From Pokkaliibacter plantistimulans (GTDB lineage: Bacteria; Pseudomonadota; Gammaproteobacteria; Pseudomonadales; Balneatricaceae), in NCBI RefSeq assembly GCF_003194385.1, contig NZ_LAPT01000048.1:1-32175 (forward strand): DNA of 32,175 nucleotides, in the 5' to 3' direction. The notes under the pieces are model-generated. The model worked only from the letters and a program-made list of their open reading frames with translations, was not told the DNA's origin and did no database searches. Below, piece by piece: positions 25,300-32,175 of the stretch; positions within the stretch are counted from its first letter, which is position 1, and the number at the start of each line of letters is the position of its first letter. Position numbers and translations under genes: made by a program.

Positions 25300-25775
25300 T
25301 TTTTATCCCCTAAAGATACTCTACCATTAATGATTAGATCATACTGTATTGAGTAGGCTGAAATTAAGTTTCGATACTCACGCATCCGTGAGCGGTAGAC
25401 TTTATAAGTGGATCCTGTATCAGGTAGGCACTCTGTAATGCTATATGAGATTTTATCTTTTATGGTCTCATATTCTTCCCAGCTTAGTTCGCCTTTAATT
25501 GCATGTCGCCTAATGACTCCATCAAAATTCACGATGCTATCGCAATACCTCTTTAGTTGAACGTTGTATTCTTCGAGTTCCTCCCTCTGTAAACGAATTT
25601 CGTTTCGACAAGCTTCTAGTTCTGGTAAACGATGCGCACTCTTAATACAAGAAGATAATAGTATTGGCTTTGGTTCATCTAGTGAGGGATATGGTGGATA
25701 TGCTGGAATCGCAAAGCAGGTGCTATGTAGGCATAAGCAGACTGTGGTTATGAAATAGGCCAAGTGATGTTTCAT
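25296..25775 (-). CDS. Secreted protein with coiled-coil, unknown family
   Basis: Encodes 159 residues from ATG at 25775, chosen because GGAG lies seven bases upstream and it gives a clear signal peptide (KHHLAYFITTVCLCLHSTCFA). The open frame upstream lacks these features. After the signal comes a Pro-rich stretch (IPAYPPYPSL), then about residues 45-75 form a charged helix (CRNEIRLQREELEEYNVQLK) likely to be a coiled coil. Four Cys in the mature part could form disulfides. No family was recognised. Coupled to the following membrane-protein gene. Confidence 0.65.
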   Translation of the reverse strand: MKHHLAYFITTVCLCLHSTCFAIPAYPPYPSLDEPKPILLSSCIKSAHRLPELEACRNEIRLQREELEEYNVQLKRYCDSIVNFDGVIRRHAIKGELSWEEYETIKDKISYSITECLPDTGSTYKVYRSRMREYRNLISAYSIQYDLIINGRVSLGDKK

Positions 25776-26305
25776 ACTTAGTCTCCGATCTAATTGGGTG
25801 TTAGCTCCAAGAAGTGTGTTGCTAGACCTGAGTAAATGCTGAATCTTATTTAAGATCAAAGATCTAGTTGCCACATTTGTAAATTGTTAACATGCTGATT
25901 CTTCAATTATTTAAGTTTCTTTAAGGTTGAATTTAAGTTCTTGGCTGTGATTATGCTTGTCTTCTGTTTATAAATATATTGGTGCATTTTGTTACAATGT
26001 CTTATTGTGTAAGGCATAGGATTTTTTTGCAAATATTTTTTTGTATTTTTAGATATGTTGGCAAACCGGATGCAGTTATATTTTAAATTATTGTTAATAA
26101 AAGAATTTTTATAATTTTTTAAATTGTGCATTTTCAAAATAACGAACTATAGTTCCACTTGGCTGTTAACTGGCAGCCATGCTGGAGAAGACGGAACCGA
26201 ATAAAAACAACCACTTTCCGCTCCCGTCGTGCTTGTACCGGCAATTTACGTCGTCCTACACCAATAATCTGACCAAACCTGATCTGGCTTGTAAGGGAGA
26301 AATCC
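25776..26305. other. AT-rich intergenic region between divergent genes
   Basis: 530 bases, strongly AT-rich up to about 26150, then returning to GC-rich sequence. A 14-base dyad (ATCTTA, TT, TAAGAT) is at 25843-25856 and a 6-bp stem (TGGCTG/CAGCCA) at 26160-26179. A 76-codon open frame on the minus strand (25907-26137) is Asn/Lys/Ile-rich as expected by chance in such DNA. No known gene is seen. Confidence 0.5.
26124..26155 (+). promoter_or_regulatory. Candidate promoter and overlapping palindrome upstream of MNIO operon
   Basis: TATAGT at 26148-26153 is a good sigma-70 -10 element, with TTGTGC at 26124-26129 as a weak -35 (18-base spacer). The -10 lies inside GAACTATAGTTC (26144-26155), a perfect 12-base palindrome, so a repressor binding there could block transcription. 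The promoter would give a leader of about 140 bases before the gene at 26306. Confidence 0.4.
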
Positions 26306-28459
26306 ATGGACTTTCGACGTCTGGCGGCTTTTCACGTAGAGCACAACGCAGCCATCTCCAACCGCAGCATCACCCATCTGGCCGCCGATATGAATGCGGT
26401 CCACTGTCTGGCGCAGGCGGCAGTGAATGTGGAGCTGTTCACCATTCCGCTGTATATGACCACCATGTATTCCATTCAGGGCATGCACAGCATTACCGAG
26501 AAAACGCCAGCGGGGCAGAAAGGGCTGTATTACGGTCGCCGCTGGCCGGGCATCAGCCCCACACCCAATCCGCAGACGGCCAACCAGCAGGCCTGCAACC
26601 TCTACTTCAGTGTGTTTATTCAGGAAATGCTGCACCTGCAGATGGCGGCCAATATCTGCAGTGCGCTGGGCAACAGCTATCAGTCGTCGTCTTCCGGCCC
26701 GGTGCTGACCGCGCTGCACCCCAACTTCAACTCACCGCTGCTGATGGACAAGAACAATGGCTGGACCTGCTATGGCCCGACCAATACCGCTATTCCGCAT
26801 ATTCTGGATGTGACCGATCTGGACGATCCGGTGTACAGCAACGTCAAGGTGGCGCTGAATGAGCTGAACGACAACGCCATCAATCTGGCGTTACTGATCG
26901 AAGAGCCGTCCGATGTGCTGTCCAGCCGCATCAAGGTCTCTGCCCGCGGTAAATACATCGCAACCAAACCCGGTGGCGTGCTGGGCGGTGTGCCCTTCGC
27001 CAGCTGGACCGCCACTTCGACGGAAGCCGAGCTGCCGTTGTTTGGCACCATCGCTACCATGTATGAGTGTCTGGCGGCTTACCTCAATATCACCTATGAC
27101 ATCAGCGGGGCGGATCAGGCGCTGCTGAAGGCGCTGGGCGAGCAGAATCTGGTCAAGGGGTCGACAGTCAGCCTGTTTGAAGTACTGTTCAATGCGTCGT
27201 CGCAGCAGCGTGATCTGTTCAATACCGAAGGACAGGGCCATCCGCTGGCCGAGTTCCCGCGCATGAAAACCGTGGTGGATGCCAAAACCGCGGATCAGGC
27301 CAAGCAGCAGATCTTCCAGCTGATGAACGCCATCACCGATCAGGGTGAAGGGGCCACCATGAAGGTGGACCCCACGCCGGTCCTGCCGAAAGGGCTGCTG
27401 GGCGCTCCGGTGCAGCAGAACTATCAGCCCAACTATCAGGCGCTGAAGGAAGACTATGTGCAGTATGACGAACAGGGCCAGCCGTTGCCGGTCTCGGCCA
27501 GCGCTCATGCGCGCTTCTTCGGTGGCGTGGTGGATCACTATGACCGCTTCCAGCAGGTGAAGGGGCTGCTGGGCTCCGGTGAGATCACCACCTGGGTGGA
27601 CTGGCACAATGCGGGCAATATCTGGCAGGCCGATCTGCTGCAGACGCCCGACTATGCCGATAATCCCAACAGCGCCACGTTGCCCTCGGCCGCCGCGGTG
27701 GCGCAGGCACTGAACAACCTCAAGGCCGGAGGGCAAAGCAACTTTACCGAAATGAGCCGCGTCGCTGCCGGTGCCATTGCCGGGATCACCACGGTGCTCA
27801 ATCAGTACTGGACGTCAGAGTCGGTCGATTTCCCCTTCCCCTCCATGTCGGGCTCCGGTGACCGGGTTTCCATCTGCTGGGCGATCTTTGGTCAGGCGCC
27901 TGATCTGAGTCTGGGGGAATACGAACGCATCCCCGGTGCGCAGCGCGATTATCTCTATCACGCCTGTCAGGGTATGGCGTTTCAGCCGGTGCCCGGCGAA
28001 GACGCCAATGCCTGTGCCTCCAAAGAGGTATTTCACACCTGCCGTGGTTCCAATGCCTGTAAAGGCGAGGGCGGCTGCGGCTTTGTGCAGAAAACCGGTG
28101 GTGGCGGCGCCGGTTGCCGCTCACTGGCAGCCACCCCTGCCAGCGGTCAGGCCGGTTGTGGTGCGCCCACCCTGTATTCACCTCCTGCTGATAACGCCTG
28201 CGGTGCGCTGGGCGGCTGTGCGGTGCCGATCTCGGCCTCGCAGCTGTATCCGGACAGCGGCCTGATGGCGATCTATAACCTGCAGCCCAACCAGCCGCCG
28301 GAGCGCATTGCCAACGAAGGGGTGACCTTCACGCGTGCCCAGCTGGTGCACGATGTGGCCTGGGAAGCCTACACCAAGGTGCTGCAAAGCCAGGGCAAGC
28401 AAGCCGGTGACAAGCCGCAACCTTCAGATCTGCGTCTGGCGTTCCCGCCGTCAACCTGA
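26306..28459 (+). CDS. VioB-like ferritin-fold protein with Cys-rich C-terminal tail, candidate MNIO substrate
   Basis: Encodes 717 residues; the start has AGGGAG about six bases upstream. The N-terminal region is ferritin-like of the VioB/RebD-associated type: Glu43 in VNVELFTIPLY and Glu107/His110 in IQEMLHLQMAANI are iron-ligand-like. A long middle part has no recognised domain. From residue 554 to 638 nine Cys occur in Gly-rich sequence: Cys554, 570, 579, 585, 591, 604, 618, 632 and 638, including HTCRGSNACKGEGGCG. Six-residue spacings (579, 585, 591; 632, 638) resemble the Cys motifs of MNIO-modified peptides such as bufferins. The next genes encode an MNIO enzyme and its DUF2063 partner. 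The tail is therefore probably modified, making this either a very large RiPP-like substrate or a metalloenzyme with modified cysteines; this is inference. Confidence 0.8.
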   Translation: MDFRRLAAFHVEHNAAISNRSITHLAADMNAVHCLAQAAVNVELFTIPLYMTTMYSIQGMHSITEKTPAGQKGLYYGRRWPGISPTPNPQTANQQACNLYFSVFIQEMLHLQMAANICSALGNSYQSSSSGPVLTALHPNFNSPLLMDKNNGWTCYGPTNTAIPHILDVTDLDDPVYSNVKVALNELNDNAINLALLIEEPSDVLSSRIKVSARGKYIATKPGGVLGGVPFASWTATSTEAELPLFGTIATMYECLAAYLNITYDISGADQALLKALGEQNLVKGSTVSLFEVLFNASSQQRDLFNTEGQGHPLAEFPRMKTVVDAKTADQAKQQIFQLMNAITDQGEGATMKVDPTPVLPKGLLGAPVQQNYQPNYQALKEDYVQYDEQGQPLPVSASAHARFFGGVVDHYDRFQQVKGLLGSGEITTWVDWHNAGNIWQADLLQTPDYADNPNSATLPSAAAVAQALNNLKAGGQSNFTEMSRVAAGAIAGITTVLNQYWTSESVDFPFPSMSGSGDRVSICWAIFGQAPDLSLGEYERIPGAQRDYLYHACQGMAFQPVPGEDANACASKEVFHTCRGSNACKGEGGCGFVQKTGGGGAGCRSLAATPASGQAGCGAPTLYSPPADNACGALGGCAVPISASQLYPDSGLMAIYNLQPNQPPERIANEGVTFTRAQLVHDVAWEAYTKVLQSQGKQAGDKPQPSDLRLAFPPST

Positions 28460-28580
28460 TCTGCCGTAGGTGCCGCTTGCGGGCGTGTTCCGCAGGCGGC
28501 TACTGAAAAGTCAGCCTCCGTGGCGGTGGCCGTGCTCTGATGTGACAGCCTCCGCTGCGGTACAGACCCAGAGTTTCCTT

Positions 28581-29540
28581 ATGTCGGCATTTCCTTCCTG
28601 TAGCTTGCCTGCCACACCACCGCCTTCACCGGGCTTTGGCGTGGGCCTGCGTTCCTGTCATTTCCCCTGGCTGGAGCGCCATCTGCTGCCGCAGCAAAGT
28701 GGTGTCGACTGGTTCGAGGCCATCACCGAGAACTATCTCGACCACTACGGCTACGCCCGGCGCATGCTGTTCCGTCTGCGTGAGCATTACCCCATCGTGC
28801 TGCATGGCGTATCGCTGTCTATCGGCGCCAGCGAGCCGCTGGATGCCGCCTATCTGCATAAGCTCCGGCAGCTGGCCAGTGAGCTGCAGCCGGCGTGGAT
28901 TTCCGATCATCTGTGCTGGACCGGCATGCTCGGGATCAACAGCCATGATCTGCTGCCGCTGCCTCTGACCCGCGAAAGTCTCGACCATGTCTGTGCCCGG
29001 GTGCAGCAGGTGCAGGATTATCTGTCGCGGCCACTGGTGCTGGAGAACCCCAGCACCTATTTCTGTTTCCAGCAGAACGAATACCACGAGTGGGAGTTTC
29101 TGGCTGAGCTGGTGCGACGCAGTGGCTGCCAGCTGCTGGTGGACGTCAACAACATCTACGTCAGCAGCGTCAATCTGGGTTTCGACCCGCAGCAGTACCT
29201 GGCGGGACTGCCGTTGCAGGCCGTGGCGCAGTGCCATCTGGCGGGCCCGAGCGATATGGGTACGCATCTGATCGATACCCATGATCAGCCGGTGCCGACC
29301 GCTGTCTGGCGGCTCTACCAGCAGCTGATCAGCGCCTGTGAGCGGCCTGTGGCTACTCTGCTGGAGTGGGATGCGCGGATTCCGGACTTTCCTGAGCTGG
29401 TGGCGGAGCTCAATCTGGCCCGTGAGGTATTACAGGGACACATCCCGCAGCGTGAGATGGCCGTGGCGGCGTCATCGCTGTCGACCCCGGTGGCCGCCAG
29501 TGTGGGCCGTGAGCTGCACATCGCGGAGCCGCTGTCATGA
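28581..29540 (+). CDS. MNIO (DUF692) multinuclear iron-dependent oxidative enzyme, BufB/TglH-like
   Basis: Encodes 319 residues from ATG at 28581; a GTG 37 codons earlier is open, but the family begins near GFGVGLRS. The TIM-barrel metal-binding residues are visible: His75 (VLHGVSLSIG), Asp109 and His110 (ISDHLCW), Glu155 (VLENPSTYF), Asp188 (LLVDVNNIYVS), His219 (CHLAG), Asp232 and His234 (IDTHDQPV) and Glu262 (LLEWDARIP). Enzymes of this family use two or three iron ions to modify Cys residues in peptides, for example to thiooxazole or oxazolone rings. It follows the Cys-rich protein by 121 bases and overlaps its partner in ATGA. Confidence 0.93.
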   Translation: MSAFPSCSLPATPPPSPGFGVGLRSCHFPWLERHLLPQQSGVDWFEAITENYLDHYGYARRMLFRLREHYPIVLHGVSLSIGASEPLDAAYLHKLRQLASELQPAWISDHLCWTGMLGINSHDLLPLPLTRESLDHVCARVQQVQDYLSRPLVLENPSTYFCFQQNEYHEWEFLAELVRRSGCQLLVDVNNIYVSSVNLGFDPQQYLAGLPLQAVAQCHLAGPSDMGTHLIDTHDQPVPTAVWRLYQQLISACERPVATLLEWDARIPDFPELVAELNLAREVLQGHIPQREMAVAASSLSTPVAASVGRELHIAEPLS

Positions 29541-30454
29541 GTCAGACCTTGCCTGCCACAGACCTGCCATGGCCGACCGCCAGTGTGCGTACTGAACAAA
29601 CACATGAACGTTGCGATACCCCCACTCTGGCGGAGCAGCAACGCTGGTTGCTGGAGCGGGTATTGCTCGGGCCACAGGCCAACACCAGGCTGGTGGAGGA
29701 GCGTATTCAGGGATCGGCTGCGTTGTCGGCGGCACAGCGGCTGGCCATCTATCAGGAGGGCTATCGCCTGCGTCTGCTGGAGTGCCTGCAGGCGGAGTTT
29801 CCGGCCTTGCATGTCTGTCTGGGTGAGTCGCTGTTCCGCCTGTTCGCCATCGGTTATCTCGAACAGCAGCCGTCACGCCACTACAGCCTGTACCAGCTGG
29901 GCGAAGGCTTTGCTGACTTTCTCAGTCGTACCCGACCGGCGGGCAGCGGGCTGCCTGCTGATACGGCGGCACAACTGCTGCTGCCAGAGCAACTGGCCCG
30001 GCTGGAACGTGCGCAGGCCAGGGCGCTGCGTGCGATGGGCACTGAGCAGCGGGAAGCAGATACCGGGCGGCCTGATCACTGGCTGAGCTGGCCCGTGCTG
30101 GAACTGCCCGATACCAGTCAGCTGGTGGATGTGAATTTTGATCTGCTGGATTACCTGCAGCAGACAGACCGCTATCTGCTGGCACAGCAACAGGGGGAAC
30201 AGCAGGACAAGCCGCCGTTGCCCGCTGTGACGTCGCAGTCATTACTGGTCTATCGCCATCAGTACCGGGTCAATGTCGTGCGGCTGGAGCCCTGGCAGGC
30301 GACGATGGTGCGTCAGCTGCAGCAGGGCCAGCCGTGCGACTGGAGCAGGTTCGCGGCGGCTCTTGGGTTAGCCGAAAGCGAACTGCTGAGCCGTCTGCAT
30401 CTGTGGCTGGCGCGCGCCGCCGCGCAGAGCATGGTGGTGGTGTTGCCGTCGTAG
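29537..30454 (+). CDS. DUF2063 partner of MNIO enzyme, BufC/TglI-like
   Basis: Encodes 305 residues. The N-terminal half carries the DUF2063 helical domain (about residues 30-125: LAEQQRWLLERVLLG, AIYQEGYRLRLLECLQAEFPAL, YLEQQPSRHYSLYQLGEGFADFL), and the C-terminal half is the RRE-like/substrate-binding part of MNIO partners. It is needed for substrate recognition in the Tgl and Buf systems. The start overlaps the MNIO stop in ATGA. The gene ends five bases from the convergent aldehyde dehydrogenase gene, with no terminator visible between them. Confidence 0.88.
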   Translation: MSQTLPATDLPWPTASVRTEQTHERCDTPTLAEQQRWLLERVLLGPQANTRLVEERIQGSAALSAAQRLAIYQEGYRLRLLECLQAEFPALHVCLGESLFRLFAIGYLEQQPSRHYSLYQLGEGFADFLSRTRPAGSGLPADTAAQLLLPEQLARLERAQARALRAMGTEQREADTGRPDHWLSWPVLELPDTSQLVDVNFDLLDYLQQTDRYLLAQQQGEQQDKPPLPAVTSQSLLVYRHQYRVNVVRLEPWQATMVRQLQQGQPCDWSRFAAALGLAESELLSRLHLWLARAAAQSMVVVLPS

Positions 30455-30459
30455 CATCG

Positions 30460-31941
30460 TCATTGACCGGCAATATCGATCAGTACGCTTTTCACCCGCA
30501 GATTGGCCTCGAAGGCTTCCTTGCCGACGTCCTTGCCGATACCGGAGCGCTTGTAGCCCCCGGTCGGCACGATGTGGTCGAAGCTGCGGCCATAGCGGTT
30601 GATCCATACCGTACCGGCCTCCACCCGGCGCATACCGCGCAGCGCCCGGTTGATGTCTGCGGTATGGATACCGGCGGCCAGCCCGTAAGTGTCGTGGCTG
30701 GCCAGCTGCCACGCCTGTTCTTCATCGTCAAAGGTCTGCACGGTCAGCACCGGGCCGAAAATCTCTTCCTGCACGGCAGGATTACTGCTGTCCAGCTCGC
30801 TCAGCAGGGTTGGCTGATAGTAGGCGCCGGGCAAACCATCGAACAGCGCACCGCCGGTCAGGCATTCAGCGCCCTGATCAATACTGCGGCGGACAATGGC
30901 ATCAATACGCTGCGCCTGCTGGGCCGAAATAATCGGTGGCAGCGTGGTACCGGATTCCCAGGTCGGGCCGGGGCGCAGGGCCTGAAAATGCTGCCTGACC
31001 TCGGCAACAAAGGCCTCGGCGGCGCTGCGCTGGATCAGCAGGCGTGAACCGGAGACGCAGACCTGTCCGGCATTGCCGGTGATGGCCGCGGCCACCTGCT
31101 GAGCGGTTTTCTTCAGGTCCGGCGCATCAGCAAAAACGATCTGCGGGCTCTTGCCGCCCAGCTCCAGCGTGGCCGGTTTCGGGCCTGACAGCGCACAGGC
31201 CGACATGATGCTGGCCCCGGTGGCGGTGGAGCCGGTGAAGGTCACCTTGCCGATACGCGGGTGACGGCAGAGGGCGTCGCCGGTGGTACGGCCATCGCCC
31301 TGAATCACGTTGAACATACCGGCAGGCAACCCCGCCTGCACCGCCAGCTCGGCCAGCCGCAGGCTGGAGAAAGGGGTCAGCTCCGAGGGCTTGAGCACCA
31401 CCGCATTCCCGGCTGCCAGTGCCGGGCCAACCTTCCAGGCGCCCATGCTGAGGGGGAAGTTCCACGGTGCAATGGCACCGATGACCCCGTACGGTTCGCT
31501 GACCATCATGCCCAGTCGATCCTGCTGCGTTGCTGCCACCTGACCGCCATGTTTGTCGGCCAGTTCAGCGAAGAAACGGATGCAGTCAGCCACATAGGGA
31601 ATATCCCAGGCCAGCACATCACGTATCGGGCGGCTGGAGCCGACGGCTTCCAGAGGTGCCAGATAAGCGCTGTCGGCCTCGATCAGATCGGCCCAGCGGA
31701 ATAACACCCTGGCGCGGTCACGGGGTGGGCGCCTGGCCCAGTCACTGTGACGATAGGCCTGCCAGGCATTCTGCACTGCCTGATCGACCCGTTCGGCACT
31801 GGCCACGGGCAGCTCGGCATAGAGCTGAAGGTCGGACGGACGGCGCACGCCCAGCACCTCGGCCTGGCTGTCAGTCACGTACTGACCGCCGATAAAGTGG
31901 CTGCTGCGCACCATCACGCTGTGGGGATCAAAACGGTCCAT
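30460..31941 (-). CDS. Aldehyde dehydrogenase
   Basis: Encodes 493 residues from ATG at 31941; an in-frame ATG at 31977 (505 residues) is also possible, and neither has a strong ribosome binding site. It has IAPWNFPLSMGAWK and LKPSELTPFSS (NAD site), FTGSTATGAS, general base Glu in LELGGK and nucleophile Cys in GQVCVSGSR. The C-terminal EAFEANLRVKSVLI resembles PuuC and betaine-aldehyde-type enzymes. It would oxidise an amino- or hydroxy-aldehyde to its acid, for example products of the PuuB-like oxidase. It lacks the Cys-x-Cys of the GabD at 8659-10134, so the two are probably not redundant. Confidence 0.88.
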   Translation of the reverse strand: MDRFDPHSVMVRSSHFIGGQYVTDSQAEVLGVRRPSDLQLYAELPVASAERVDQAVQNAWQAYRHSDWARRPPRDRARVLFRWADLIEADSAYLAPLEAVGSSRPIRDVLAWDIPYVADCIRFFAELADKHGGQVAATQQDRLGMMVSEPYGVIGAIAPWNFPLSMGAWKVGPALAAGNAVVLKPSELTPFSSLRLAELAVQAGLPAGMFNVIQGDGRTTGDALCRHPRIGKVTFTGSTATGASIMSACALSGPKPATLELGGKSPQIVFADAPDLKKTAQQVAAAITGNAGQVCVSGSRLLIQRSAAEAFVAEVRQHFQALRPGPTWESGTTLPPIISAQQAQRIDAIVRRSIDQGAECLTGGALFDGLPGAYYQPTLLSELDSSNPAVQEEIFGPVLTVQTFDDEEQAWQLASHDTYGLAAGIHTADINRALRGMRRVEAGTVWINRYGRSFDHIVPTGGYKRSGIGKDVGKEAFEANLRVKSVLIDIAGQ

Positions 31942-32023
31942 GAAGGGAGTCTCATCGCAAATCAGAATGCCTTTCATGCTAAAGAAATCACCGCAGCATG
32001 TGCTGCCGAGCTATGGGGGCGAT

Positions 32024-32175
32024 TTAGTCAGTCTGCTGACTGGCAGTGGATTCTGCAGTGGAATCTGCCGAATTACCGTCGGGCTCTTGCAGGCGCGGTG
32101 TGGCAGTGGAATAAAGGCTGCATTCGCTCAGCCGTCTATCAGGTCGTTGAAAACCTATCTGCGTTGCCGAATACC
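32024..32175 (-). CDS. Possible C-terminal end of a gene running off the window
   Basis: A minus-strand frame is open from the window edge to TAA at 32024-32026 and would encode about 49 residues ending in a low-complexity acidic tail (PDGNSADSTAESTASQQTD). It lies 47 bases upstream of the first possible start of the aldehyde dehydrogenase on the same strand. The tail looks like a protein terminus, but the stretch is too short to be sure and may be non-coding upstream DNA. Confidence 0.3.
   Translation of the reverse strand, partial: YSATQIGFQRPDRRLSECSLYSTATPRLQEPDGNSADSTAESTASQQTD

Noticed and set aside
25907-26137. 76-codon minus-strand frame in the AT-rich gap
   Set aside because: It is made almost only of Asn, Lys, Ile and Tyr codons as expected by chance in AT-rich DNA, with no family resemblance.
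26193-26217. GGAACC followed by CCACTTT, resembling an hrp box before the MNIO operon
   Set aside because: The spacer is 12 bases instead of 15 or 16 and the last constrained A is missing.

Overview
The window looks like a chromosomal segment of a GC-rich gammaproteobacterium, in the Oceanospirillales/Pseudomonadales sense. This rests on GC-rich catabolic genes, clear AGGAG-type ribosome binding sites, and the families present (GabT/GabD, Tat-exported oligopeptide-type binding protein, PuuB-like oxidase). No rRNA, tRNA or CRISPR was seen, and the species cannot be named from this sequence.

Layout. (1) 1-2972, an accessory block on the minus strand: a HopA1/HopPsyA-type type III effector homologue behind an hrp-box-like promoter, then a two-gene cassette of a permuted papain-like cysteine hydrolase and an exported, probably lipoprotein, partner, ending in a strong terminator. 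(2) 2973-6935: an Lrp/AsnC regulator, a HAD protein, GabT and a divergent 2-hydroxyacid dehydrogenase. (3) 7027-8579: an overlapping AAA ATPase and PD-(D/E)xK nuclease pair with lower GC, a candidate defence system inserted between catabolic genes. (4) 8659-22648, all minus strand: a HAD protein, a PuuB-like FAD oxidase, a Tat-dependent dipeptide/oligopeptide ABC transporter, a three-subunit FAD/Fe-S dehydrogenase of the opine oxidase/HCN synthase type, an ArgE-like deacylase and a succinate-semialdehyde dehydrogenase. A palindromic tandem repeat array separates the transporter from the dehydrogenase operon. (5) 23265-24505: a second, diverged copy of the hydrolase/partner cassette. (6) 24506-26305: an AT-rich stretch carrying a secreted coiled-coil protein and a small membrane protein. 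(7) 26306-30454: an operon of a large VioB-like ferritin-fold protein with a cysteine-rich tail, an MNIO (DUF692) enzyme and a DUF2063 partner, which looks like an unusual RiPP-type modification system. (8) 30460-32175: an aldehyde dehydrogenase and a possible 3' end of another minus-strand gene.

How the genes may work together. The catabolic block plausibly imports a peptide-like or N-substituted amino acid compound, oxidises it with FAD enzymes, deacylates it, and channels the amine and aldehyde products through GabT and GabD into succinate. The substrate itself is not shown by the sequence. The accessory modules concern interaction with other cells, phage or metals: the HopA1 homologue (host), the duplicated hydrolase/partner cassettes (rival bacteria), the ATPase/nuclease pair (phage or plasmids) and the MNIO operon (metal-related peptide or protein modification). 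The most novel-looking items are the MNIO operon with its 717-residue candidate substrate, the duplicated cassettes, and the HopA1 homologue with its hrp-box-like promoter.
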